Of a stretch of 64,000 nt of DNA, positions 42,958 to 51,121 are shown one piece after another. The stretch lies in the NCBI RefSeq assembly GCF_030687295.1, contig NZ_CP117425.1:3662001-3726000 (forward strand), read 5' to 3'. Origin of the DNA: Pseudomonas beijingensis. GTDB lineage: Bacteria; Pseudomonadota; Gammaproteobacteria; Pseudomonadales; Pseudomonadaceae. Each line of letters begins with the position of its first letter. Positions within the stretch are counted from its first letter, which is position 1. Both the position numbers and the translations under genes were made by a program. The notes under the pieces are model-generated. The model worked only from the letters and a program-made list of their open reading frames with translations. It was not told the origin of the DNA and searched no databases.

Positions 42958-44743
42958 TCAGTGCGAATGACGCGGCTCACCACTACGAGCAATCACCCGC
43001 AGATGCAACGTCGCCGGCTCCAGGCACCCCCCGGTGGACAGTTGCCCCACCAGTTGCCGGTACAGTTCCTGCCAGGGCGTTTGCGAAGGCGGGATGTTCG
43101 GCGCCCATTCGAGTCGGCGCCGGGCCATCTCTTCGTCGTCGATCAGCAGGTTCACGGTGCGTGTGTTCAGGTCCACTTTCAGCCGGTCGTTGGTTTGCAG
43201 CAACGCCAGGCCGCCGCCCACGGCCGCTTCCGGGGACATGTTGAGGATCGATGGGCTCGCCGAGGTGCCGCTCTGGCGGCCGTCGCCCAGGCAGGGCAGG
43301 GAGTCGATGCCTTGTTTGATCAGTGCGGCCCGGCGGGGCCATGTTCACCACCTCGGCGCTGCCGGGGTAGCCCACCGTGCCAACGCCGCGGATGACCAGG
43401 ATGCAGCGTTCGTCGATGTCCAGCGCCGGGTCGTCGATGCGGGCGTGGTAATCCTCCGGTCCTTCGAACACGATGGCCCGGGCTTCGAAACTGTTCTCGG
43501 CGCCGGGCTCGGAGAGGTAGGTCTTGCGAAACGCCTCGCCCACCACCGACATCTTCATGATCGCGCTGTCAAAGAAGTTGCCACTGAGCACGATGAAACC
43601 GGCGCGGTGCTTGAGCGGGGTGTCGAAGGGATGGATCACATCGGCGTTGCTGGTCAGGCTGTTGCTGACGATTTCGCCGATGGTCTTGCCGCTGACCGTG
43701 GCGCAGTCTTCGTGCAGGCGTCCGGCTTTTTGCAGTTCATGCATGACCGAGGGCACACCGCCGGCCCGATGGAACCCTTCGCCCAGGTACTTGCCCGCCG
43801 GCATGCAATTGACCAGCAGCGGCACGTCTTCGCCAATCCGTTGCCAGTCATCCAGGCTCAGCTCGACGCCCATGTGCCGAGCGATGGCGATCAGGTGCGG
43901 CGGGCAGTTACTCGAAGCACCCAGGGCCGAGGCGACGGCGATGGCGTTCTCGAAGGCCTGGCGGGTCATGATCTGTGACGGACGTATGTCTTGCAGCACC
44001 AGCTCGCAGATGCGCTTGCCGGTGGCATAGGCCATTTGCCCGCGCTCGCGATAGGGCGCCGGAATGCTCGCGCAACCCGGCAGCGACATGCCCAGGGCCT
44101 CGGCCAGGGCGTTCATCGACAAGGCGGTGCCCATGGTGTTGCAGTGACCCACCGATGGCGATGCCGCGGTGGTCATTTCCATGAAGCCTTCGTAGTCGAT
44201 CTCGCCGGCGGCCATCAGGTTGCGCGCGTGCCAGAGCACGGTGCCCGAGCCGATCAGTTCGCCCTTGTGATGGCCGTCAAGCATCGGCCCGCCGGAGAGG
44301 ACAATGGCGGGCAGATCGGTGGTCGCCGCCGCCATCAGGCAGGCGGGCGTGGTCTTGTCGCAACCGGTGGTGAGCACCACCCCGTCCAACGGGTAGCCGT
44401 GGAGGATTTCCACCAGCCCCAGGTAGGCCAGGTTGCGGTCCAGGGCAGCGGTGGGGCGCCGCGACTGTTCGGCGATCGGGTGCACCGGGAATTCCATGGG
44501 GATGCCACCGGCGTCACGGATGCCGGCCTTGACCCGTTGGGCCAGTTCCAGGTGATGACGGTTGCAGGGAGTCAGGTCGCTGCCGGTTTGGGCGATGCCG
44601 ATGATCGGTCGTCCCGACTGCAGCTCTTCGCGGGTCATGCCGTAGTTCATGTAGCGTTCGACATACAGGGCGGTCATGTCCGCATGGGCCGGGTCATTGA
44701 ACCATTGCTCACTGCGCAGGCGGCGTTTTGGCGTGTCACTCAT
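42958..44743 (-). pseudogene. IlvD/Edd family dehydratase (aldonate/xylonate dehydratase-like), frameshifted
   Basis: The long frame carries the iron-sulfur-enzyme landmarks GIAQTGSDLTPCNRHH, TTGCDKTTPACLMAA and GHCNTMGTALSMNALAEALGMSLPG. Near 43330 the C-terminal part shifts to another frame (GTSASPSILNMSPEAAVGGG through WAPNIPPSQTPWQELY). Removing one base from the CCC run at 43329-43331 rejoins NMAPPAALIKQGIDSLPCLGDGRQ, giving 594 residues, normal for xylonate/arabinonate dehydratases. These enzymes turn an aldonate into 2-keto-3-deoxyaldonate. It is 46 nt downstream of the FAH-type gene in one operon. The break may be a sequencing error. Confidence 0.85.
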
Positions 44744-44789
44744 GATTCAGGTCTCTCTTGTAATGGGATGAATCGGTCACGGTCGTGGT

Positions 44790-45971
44790 TCAGCGCCCCA
44801 GCAGTCCGCGGGCGGAGAGGTTGCGCAACAAGGCACTGACGCCAAAGGTCCAGGGGGCCGCGTCGCAGCTGTGTGTCACCTGGTTATGCAGGCTGCCGAG
44901 CAACGGGCTGCTGATGCTGACCCGGTCCCCGCGCTTGTGGGTGAAACCGCTGCCGGGATGGTCGCGGTCTTCGGTGGGGGCGAACAGGGTACCGAGAAAC
45001 AGCACAAAACCATCCGGATATTGGTGGTTGGCGTTGAGCGTCTGGCCTACCAGGTCCTGCGGGTCACGGCTGATCTGGCTCATGGAACTCGAACCGTGCA
45101 GACGGTAGCCATCTTCGCCTTGTACCTGGAGGTCGACCACGCAGGCGCGGACGTCATCCAGGCTGAAGTGTTCGTCAAACAGGCGAATGAACGGCCCGAT
45201 GGCGCAGGACGCGTTGTTGTCCTTGGCTTTGCTCAGCAACAGCGCGCTGCGACCTTCGATGTCTCGCAGGTTGACGTCGTTGCCCAGGGTGGCGCCGTGG
45301 ATCTGGCCACGGCTGTTCACCGCCAGCACCACTTCCGGTTCCGGGTTGTTCCATTGCGATATCGGATGAATGCCGATGCGGCTGCCGCTGCCCACGGCGG
45401 CCAGGACCGGCGCCTTGGTGAAGATCTCCGCATCCGGGCCGATGCCGACTTCCAGGTACTGCGACCACATGCCTTGTTCGATGAGCAAGGCTTTCAGGCG
45501 CATGGCTTGCTCGGAACCCGGCACGATGGCGCGCAGGTTGTCGCCGATCACGCCGTGTACGGTGGCGCGTACGGCCTCGGCTCTTGCCGCGTCGCCGCCG
45601 GCCTGTTCCTCGATCACCCGCTCAATCATGCTGGCGGCGAAGGTCACACCGGCGGCCTTGATCACTTGCAAGTCCAGTGGCGGCAACAGATACGGCTTGG
45701 TCGGGGCGGCATGAACGCCGGTGTTGGCCAGCAGCGCTTCGACGCTGGCGATGAAAGTGCCGGGTGTCTGCCTGACGGCGGCCAGGGGGGACTCTGTTTC
45801 CAGCAAGTCACTCAATGTCGCAAAACGTTCTGACAGGTCGAACACCCCGTCACTGCGCAGCACCACGGGGGAAGGTCCGGCGATACGGCCAGGCACCCAG
45901 GCACGACCAATCAGGGTGCCGACGACGCCATCGACGGGCAGGGTGTTCTCGGGAGTAAGCATCAGCGACAT
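44790..45971 (-). CDS. Fumarylacetoacetate hydrolase-fold protein, 2-keto-3-deoxyaldonate dehydratase-like (XylX type)
   Basis: This 393-residue protein has an N-terminal extension and a C-terminal FAH domain. The metal ligands are seen as Glu residues in NPEPEVVLAV and Asp in GNDVNLRDIEGRS; the segment SKAKDNNASCAIGPFI is typical of the long FAH type found beside aldonate dehydratases. By analogy with Caulobacter XylX it would dehydrate 2-keto-3-deoxypentonate to 2-oxoglutarate semialdehyde. It is first in a two-gene operon with the dehydratase, divergent from the LysR gene, with a LysR-type operator in between. Confidence 0.83.
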   Translation of the reverse strand: MSLMLTPENTLPVDGVVGTLIGRAWVPGRIAGPSPVVLRSDGVFDLSERFATLSDLLETESPLAAVRQTPGTFIASVEALLANTGVHAAPTKPYLLPPLDLQVIKAAGVTFAASMIERVIEEQAGGDAARAEAVRATVHGVIGDNLRAIVPGSEQAMRLKALLIEQGMWSQYLEVGIGPDAEIFTKAPVLAAVGSGSRIGIHPISQWNNPEPEVVLAVNSRGQIHGATLGNDVNLRDIEGRSALLLSKAKDNNASCAIGPFIRLFDEHFSLDDVRACVVDLQVQGEDGYRLHGSSSMSQISRDPQDLVGQTLNANHQYPDGFVLFLGTLFAPTEDRDHPGSGFTHKRGDRVSISSPLLGSLHNQVTHSCDAAPWTFGVSALLRNLSARGLLGR

Positions 45972-46048
45972 GGGCAGTCTTCCTGGTTCGTAAAGCTTTC
46001 AAGCTAGGGCGCGCAGTTGATGAACTCCAATGAGATATATTCAGTATC

Positions 46049-46067
46049 TGATAACGTCCGGTTATTG
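46049..46067. promoter_or_regulatory. LysR-type operator, copy 1 (GATAAC-N5-GTTAT)
   Basis: ATAAC (46051-46055), GTCCG and GTTAT (46061-46065) make a perfect dyad with T-N11-A geometry. The same palindrome, longer, recurs at 47217 before the MFS gene. It lies 20 nt before the LysR start and 80 nt before the divergent FAH-type gene, fitting autoregulation plus operon control. Confidence 0.65.
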
Positions 46068-46085
46068 CATCGTCGAGGATTGCCC

Positions 46086-47024
46086 ATGTCCGATCTGTCT
46101 TTCTCCAGCTTCTGCGGCTGGCTCAAATTCCGCCATCTGCTGCTGATCGATACCTTGGGGCGCACCTGCAACATGCATTTGGCGGCCGAGCAGATGAACC
46201 TCAGCCAGCCGGCCGTGAGCAAGATGCTCAAGGAAATCGAAAGCCTGCTCGGCTTCGCCCTGTTCGAACGCCGACCCCGGAGCATGCCGCCCACCGCACT
46301 GGGCGAACATGTGTTGCGTTACGCGCAGATCGCCTTGAACGACGCACGTTCGTTCGTCGAGCAAATCAGCAGCCTGCGCGAAGGCGGCCATGGCTACCTC
46401 AAGGTCGGCGGTATCTTTGCCGCAACGGCGGTGGCCTTGCCCGAGGCGATCCTGCAGATCAAGCAACGCTGGCCCTTGCTGTCCATCGAGGTGGTGGAGC
46501 AGACCAGCAACCATTTGATGAAGATGCTTGAAGAGAAAAAGCTCGATCTGGCGGTGGCCCGGTTTACCGAGCAAAGCCAGCACCAGCGCTACGACTTCCA
46601 ACCCCTGGCCCCGGAACCGTTCTGCATCGTGGTCAATGACCGCCATCCGCTGGCGAATGCCGGGCCGACATCCTTGCAGCAACTGGTGGACCTGCCGTGG
46701 ATTCTCTACCCGATCGGTACGCCGATCCGCGCACGCATGGAACTGGCCTTTGCCGAAGCCGGGGTGGGGATGCCGCGCAACACCATCGACACCATTTCCA
46801 TGCAGACCTTCCTCCAGGTCCTGCAACGAGGGCCCATGATCGGCATGCTGCCCAATGCCATGGTCGATCCGCTGCTCGAAAGCGGTCAACTCAAGACCCT
46901 CGATACTCCGCTGCACCTGGTGCCGCAGGACTACGGCATCCTCACGCGAAAGGATGAGCCATTGGTGGGCGCGGCGCTGGAGTTTGCCGATATCCTCAAG
47001 GACAACGCCCGTCTGAGCCGTTGA
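46086..47024 (+). CDS. LysR family transcriptional regulator of the aldonate locus
   Basis: This 312-residue protein has an N-terminal winged HTH (TCNMHLAAEQMNLSQPAVSKMLKEIESLLGF) and a sensor domain beginning near GYLKVGGIFAATAVALPEA. I chose the ATG at 46086 because GAGG lies eight bases upstream; the longer form from 46017 would run through the operator. It sits between the dehydratase operon and the transporter-SDR-hydrolase operon and shares an operator palindrome with both promoter regions. A sugar acid or its 2-keto-3-deoxy derivative is the expected inducer. Confidence 0.9.
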   Translation: MSDLSFSSFCGWLKFRHLLLIDTLGRTCNMHLAAEQMNLSQPAVSKMLKEIESLLGFALFERRPRSMPPTALGEHVLRYAQIALNDARSFVEQISSLREGGHGYLKVGGIFAATAVALPEAILQIKQRWPLLSIEVVEQTSNHLMKMLEEKKLDLAVARFTEQSQHQRYDFQPLAPEPFCIVVNDRHPLANAGPTSLQQLVDLPWILYPIGTPIRARMELAFAEAGVGMPRNTIDTISMQTFLQVLQRGPMIGMLPNAMVDPLLESGQLKTLDTPLHLVPQDYGILTRKDEPLVGAALEFADILKDNARLSR

Positions 47025-47034
47025 ATGTGCCGCC

Positions 47035-47130
47035 GCCATCGCGAGCAAGCTCGCTCCCACAGGGGGCGGGAGTGTCGCGAATCTCTCAGCCAACACGAAA
47101 CATCTGTGGGAGCGAGCTTGCTCGCGATGG
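47035..47130. repeat. REP pair, outward arrangement
   Basis: ATCGCGAGCAAGCTCGCTCCCAC (47039-47061) is followed by GTGGGAGCGAGCTTGCTCGCGATG (47106-47129). Here the halves are in the opposite order to most pairs in the window. Confidence 0.8.
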
Positions 47131-47155
47131 CGGAGGATCAGCCTGCACCGAACCC

Positions 47156-47200
47156 TGTGGCGAGGGAGCTTGCTCCCGCTGGGCTACGCAGTAGCCCCCT
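47156..47200. repeat. Single REP of the GAGGGAGCTTGCTCCC family
   Basis: TGTGGCGAGGGAGCTTGCTCCC is followed by GGGCTACGCAGTAGCCC, the inverted-repeat spacer seen in the full pairs at 14821 and 42761. The second half of the pair is missing. Confidence 0.75.
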
Positions 47201-47216
47201 TGCCAAACCCAAGTCT

Positions 47217-47235
47217 CGATAACAATACGTTATCG
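47217..47235. promoter_or_regulatory. LysR-type operator, copy 2 (perfect palindrome)
   Basis: CGATAACAATACGTTATCG is a perfect 7-5-7 dyad with T-N11-A geometry, matching the core of the site at 46051. It lies about 117 nt before the MFS gene. Two copies of this exact palindrome pattern within 1.2 kb, both before genes of one pathway, support a common regulator. Confidence 0.7.
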
Positions 47236-47351
47236 ACTAATCCAAAAATGCCATTGGGAAAGAATCGATTCCCGACAGTAGAGTCCTCGTTCAATCGCCG
47301 GATGATTCGTTCATTCGACGTGACCCAATAAAAACAATCAGGGGTTACCTC

Positions 47352-48734
47352 ATGCAAACCATCTCCGAGCAGTTGCCCGCTCAGGCGCAAGCCGGCGAGC
47401 TCGATTTTGAAGACCGGACCTACCGCAAGGTCATCTGGCGGATCCTGCCCGTGTTGCTGTTGTGCTACATGGCGGCATACCTCGATCGGGTGAACATCGG
47501 GTTCGCCAAGCTCGACATGCTCAACGAGCTGCAATTCAGCAACACCGTGTATGCCTTGGGCGCCAGTATGTTTTTCTGGGGCTATTTCCTCTTCGAAGTG
47601 CCCAGCAACCTGTTGCTGCATCGCTTTGGCGCAAGGTTCTGGATCGCCCGGATCATGCTCAGTTGGGCGGTGATCTCCATGGCCGTGGCCTACACCGTAC
47701 CGCTGGCGGCTTTCTTCCACCTCGAATCGAGCACGATGTTCTATGTGCTGCGCTTCCTCTTGGGCATCTGCGAAGCGGGCTTTTTCCCTGGAGTGATCCT
47801 CTACCTCAACTACTGGTTTCCGACCCACCGCCAGAGCCGGGTGATGTCCGGGTTCCTGCTGGCGCTGCCGGTGAGCCTGACCTTGGGCGGCATACTCTCC
47901 GGTTGGCTGATGAACAGCATGCAAGGGGTGCATGGTTTGTCTGGCTGGCAATGGATGCTGCTCATCGAAGGCATTCCGTCGATCATCATGGCGTTCGTGG
48001 TGATCGTCTGTCTGGCCGACAACATCGACAAAGCCAAATGGCTGACCGTCGCGGAAAAAGCCCTGCTCAAGGCCAATCTGCAAACCGACAACCAGGGCAA
48101 GGCCACGCGCTTGAGCGAAGTGTTCTTCAACCCTCGGGTGTGGTTGCTGGTGTTGATCCTGCTGACCTTCAACACCGGCTTCTATGGCCTGGCGTTCTGG
48201 ATGCCGTCGATCATCAAGAGCACCGGCATCACCAACAGCTTGCACATCGGTCTGCTCACCGCCATCCCTTACTCGGTGGCGGTGGTGGCGATGCTGCTTA
48301 ATGCCCGGCACTCCAACCGCACCGGTGAGCGGCGCTTGCATGCGGCGATTCCGGCGTTTATTGGTGGCGTCGGCCTGATCCTCAGTGCCTTTTTCGCTGA
48401 CAACCTGGTGTTGTCCGTGCTCTTCCTCAGCGTCTCCGCTTCGGGGATCCTCAGTCTGATGCCGATTTTCTGGACCCTGCCGGGTACCGTGCTGTCGGGC
48501 GTCGCCGCCGCAGCCGGCATTGGCATGATCAACGCCATCGGCAACCTGTCCGGCTTTACCGGCTCGATGATCACCGCTGTGGCCGAAACCCTCACGGGCA
48601 ACATCAACAACGGCACTTATGTGCTCGCCTTGTGTCTTTTGGTCAGCGGCGGGTTGATCTTGGCCATCCCTGCCTCGATGCTCGGCAGGACCCCTAAGCA
48701 GGCCATCACGGCAGCGCAACTGGAGACCGCATGA
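47352..48734 (+). CDS. MFS transporter, anion:cation symporter (ACS) type
   Basis: This 460-residue, 12-helix importer opens with FEDRTYRKVIWRILPVLLLCYMAAYLDRVNIGFAKL, the standard start of ACS-family sugar-acid and carboxylate transporters, and has GICEAGFFPGVILYLNYWFP as the other ACS landmark. Its stop overlaps the SDR start (ATGA), so transport and the next two enzymes are co-expressed. It most likely imports the sugar acid that the locus degrades. A LysR-type palindrome lies upstream. Confidence 0.92.
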   Translation: MQTISEQLPAQAQAGELDFEDRTYRKVIWRILPVLLLCYMAAYLDRVNIGFAKLDMLNELQFSNTVYALGASMFFWGYFLFEVPSNLLLHRFGARFWIARIMLSWAVISMAVAYTVPLAAFFHLESSTMFYVLRFLLGICEAGFFPGVILYLNYWFPTHRQSRVMSGFLLALPVSLTLGGILSGWLMNSMQGVHGLSGWQWMLLIEGIPSIIMAFVVIVCLADNIDKAKWLTVAEKALLKANLQTDNQGKATRLSEVFFNPRVWLLVLILLTFNTGFYGLAFWMPSIIKSTGITNSLHIGLLTAIPYSVAVVAMLLNARHSNRTGERRLHAAIPAFIGGVGLILSAFFADNLVLSVLFLSVSASGILSLMPIFWTLPGTVLSGVAAAAGIGMINAIGNLSGFTGSMITAVAETLTGNINNGTYVLALCLLVSGGLILAIPASMLGRTPKQAITAAQLETA

Positions 48735-49471
48735 GTCTACAAAACAAGCGCGTGCTGGTGACGGCTGCGGGGCAGGGCATTGGCTTGGCCAGCGCCCTTG
48801 CCTTCGCCCGGGCCGGGGCCGAGGTGTTCGCCACTGACATCGATATCCATGCACTGGCGGGGATCGAAGGAATCACCGCCATGCCCCTGGACGTCACGTC
48901 GACCGCTGCCATCAGCGCCGCTTGCGAACGTATCGGCGGGCTCGATGTGCTGTTCAACTGCGCAGGCTACGTGCACAGCGGCAATATTCTGGAATGCGAT
49001 GAAGCGGCCTGGGCGCGTTCGATGGACCTCAATGTTACGGCCATGTACCGGATGATCCGCGTATTCCTGCCGGGCATGCTGGCCCGTGGCGGTGGCTCGA
49101 TCATCAACATGTCGTCGGTGGCCTCCAGTATCAAGGGCGTGCCCAATCGCTTCGCCTATGCGACTAGCAAGGCGGCGGTGGTGGGGTTGACCAAATCCGT
49201 CGCCATCGACTTCGTCAGCCAGGGCATCCGTTGCAACGCGATATGCCCGGGCACCGTGGATTCGCCTTCGCTGCGCCAGCGCATCGCCGACCAGGCCGCG
49301 CAACAGGGCGTCGATGAGGCGCAGGTCTACCGGCAATTTCTCGACCGCCAGCCGATGGGGCGTATCGGCAGCACCGAGGAAATCGCGCAATTGGCGGTGT
49401 ACCTGGGCAGCGATGCGTCCGCCTACACCACCGGGGCGGTGCACGTGATTGATGGCGGCATGAGCCTCTGA
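48731..49471 (+). CDS. SDR family dehydrogenase, 2-keto-3-deoxyaldonate dehydrogenase-like
   Basis: This 246-residue short-chain dehydrogenase has the cofactor motif TAAGQGIGLA with an acidic residue at the end of strand 2 (FATDID), favouring NAD. The catalytic Ser lies in NMSSVASS and Tyr/Lys in FAYATSKAA; NXAG appears as NCAG. It resembles enzymes that oxidise 2-keto-3-deoxy-L-fuconate or -rhamnonate at C4. It sits between the importer and the FAH-type hydrolase, a common order in the non-phosphorylating diketo pathway. The start overlaps the MFS stop. Confidence 0.88.
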   Translation: MSLQNKRVLVTAAGQGIGLASALAFARAGAEVFATDIDIHALAGIEGITAMPLDVTSTAAISAACERIGGLDVLFNCAGYVHSGNILECDEAAWARSMDLNVTAMYRMIRVFLPGMLARGGGSIINMSSVASSIKGVPNRFAYATSKAAVVGLTKSVAIDFVSQGIRCNAICPGTVDSPSLRQRIADQAAQQGVDEAQVYRQFLDRQPMGRIGSTEEIAQLAVYLGSDASAYTTGAVHVIDGGMSL

Positions 49472-49496
49472 ATTTTCAATTGAGCAGGAGCACTTC

Positions 49497-50345
49497 ATGA
49501 AACTGTTGCGTTACGGCGAAAAAGGTTCGGAAAAACCCGGGCTGCTGGATGATGACAATCAAATCCGCGACCTCTCGGGCCATGTGCCGGACATCGCCGG
49601 ACAGGTCCTGGGCGCGGAGAGCTTGGCAGCGCTCGCCGCCCTGGACCCGCGCAGCTTGCCGCTCGTGGTCGGCCAGCCGCGCATCGGTGCTTGTGTCGGC
49701 CAGGTCGGCAAATTCATCTGTATCGGCCTGAACTATGCCGACCATGCCGCCGAGTCGAACATGGAGGTGCCGAAAGAGCCGATCATCTTCAACAAATGGA
49801 CCAGTGCCATTTGCGGGCCGAACGACGACATCCAGATCCCCCGTGGGTCGCTCAAGACCGATTGGGAAGTCGAACTGGGCGTGGTCATCGGTAAAGGCGG
49901 GCGCTACATCGACGAAGCCAATGCCATGGAGCATGTCGCTGGCTACTGCGTCATTAACGATGTGTCCGAGCGCGAGTGGCAGCTGGAGCGCGGTGGCACC
50001 TGGGACAAGGGGAAGGGTTTCGACACCTTCGGTCCTCTCGGGCCCTGGCTGGTGACCCAGGACGAAATCGCCGACCCCCATACGCTGGACCTGTGGCTGG
50101 AGGTCGACGGACACCGCTATCAGAACGGCAATACCCGGACGCTGATCTTCAGCGTGCCGCAGCTGATTGCCTACCTGAGCCGGTGCATGAGCCTGCAACC
50201 CGGCGACGTCATCTCGACCGGCACACCACCGGGTGTTGGCCTGGGCATCAAGCCCAACCCGGTGTTCCTGCGGCCGGGCCAGACCATTCGCCTGGGGATC
50301 GAGGGGTTGGGCGAACAGCGCCAGGTCACGGTGCAGGCGGACTGA
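49497..50345 (+). CDS. Fumarylacetoacetate hydrolase family protein, 2,4-diketo-3-deoxyaldonate hydrolase-like
   Basis: This 282-residue FAH-fold enzyme has ICIGLNYADHAAESNMEVPKEP, the metal-binding Glu residues in DWEVELGVVIGKGG and the end motif ISTGTPPGVGLG. Relatives in fucose and rhamnose breakdown split 2,4-diketo-3-deoxy sugar acids into pyruvate and lactate (glycolate for pentonates). The position directly after the SDR gene fits this. It is much shorter than, and of a different subtype from, the FAH-type protein at 44790. AGCAGGAG precedes the start. Confidence 0.88.
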   Translation: MKLLRYGEKGSEKPGLLDDDNQIRDLSGHVPDIAGQVLGAESLAALAALDPRSLPLVVGQPRIGACVGQVGKFICIGLNYADHAAESNMEVPKEPIIFNKWTSAICGPNDDIQIPRGSLKTDWEVELGVVIGKGGRYIDEANAMEHVAGYCVINDVSEREWQLERGGTWDKGKGFDTFGPLGPWLVTQDEIADPHTLDLWLEVDGHRYQNGNTRTLIFSVPQLIAYLSRCMSLQPGDVISTGTPPGVGLGIKPNPVFLRPGQTIRLGIEGLGEQRQVTVQAD

Positions 50346-50358
50346 TGGTTGGGCTTGC

Positions 50359-50712
50359 TGCCGCCTTCGCGAGCAAGCTCGCTCCCACAGGGGGAGCGCG
50401 GTCTCACCAAGAAACAGGTCGGCTGTAAGGCTGCCTTCGCGAGCAGGCTCGCTCCCACAATGGATCAGGGCATGGCCGGAGAAACAGGTCGGCTGTAAGG
50501 CCGCCTTCGCGAGCAAGCCCGCTCCCACAGGGGGAACGCGGTCTCACCAAGAAACAGGTCGGCTGTAAGGCTGCCTTCGCGAGCAGGCTCGCTCCCACAA
50601 TGGATCAGGGCATGGCCGGAGAAACAGGTCGGCTGTAAGGCCGCCTTCGCGAGCAAGCCCGCTCCCACAGGGGGAACGTGGTCTCACCAAGAACCAGGTC
50701 GGCTATCAGGCC
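50359..50712. repeat. Tandem REP array with 140-bp period
   Basis: The unit has two same-orientation half-REPs (TTCGCGAGCAAGC...GCTCCCAC and TTCGCGAGCAGGC...GCTCCCAC), each followed by its own linker and ACAGGTCGGCTGTAAGG. It repeats at 50360, 50500 and 50640. A trace of the linker (AACCAGGCCGGCTATAAGGC) appears again near 51095, so the array once reached further. Confidence 0.85.
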
Positions 50713-51043
50713 GCCTCGTGGTGGACGTTGATCTCGGCGCCCCGTTAACCACGCTGGCCGAACGCAGGCATTGTGGAGTGGGCATCCCGGCATGGATGCC
50801 GGGATAGCCGCGCTGGGCCATGGATGGCCCTTCGCGGCGGGCCCACGGAGCAATGCCTTCGTTCGGGCACACCGAGCCTAGGCGAGGTGCCGAGTGGTGG
50901 GGCAGAAGCGTTTTGGTTACTTTTGACTGGGCCGGCTTCCGGGCTCTTCAAAAGTGACCCGCTGTAAAAGCGGAACCCTAAGCAGCCGTTACCGCAGCAA
51001 TGGATATGTACTCAATCACCAACATCCAGGCCAGCCGCGAGGC
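50713..51043. repeat. Non-coding stretch resembling a recurrent Pseudomonas intergenic repeat
   Basis: The segment contains GGCATCCCGGCATGGATGCC (inverted) and CATGGATGGCCCTTCGCGG, then GAAGCGTTTTGGTTACTTTTG and CAAAAGTGACCCGCTGTAA near the end, which partly mirror each other. I recall similar text in intergenic regions of other fluorescens-group genomes. No gene or RNA function is assigned. Confidence 0.4.
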
Positions 51044-51072
51044 CGCCATCGCGAGCAAGCTCGCTCCCACAA
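51044..51072. repeat. Single REP half
   Basis: CCATCGCGAGCAAGCTCGCTCCCAC stands alone between the repeat stretch above and the 3' end of the RND permease gene. Confidence 0.75.
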
Positions 51073-51121
51073 TGGAAACGGAGTAGGACCGGGAGAACCA
51101 GGCCGGCTATAAGGCCTAGCC

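Noticed and set aside
46017..46085. Longer N-terminus for the LysR protein
   Set aside because: It would translate through the LysR-type operator and the extra residues are not family-like; GAGG precedes the ATG at 46086.
50605..50951. Short minus-strand frames in the repeat region
   Set aside because: They run through REP units and inverted repeats, with no ribosome site or family signature.
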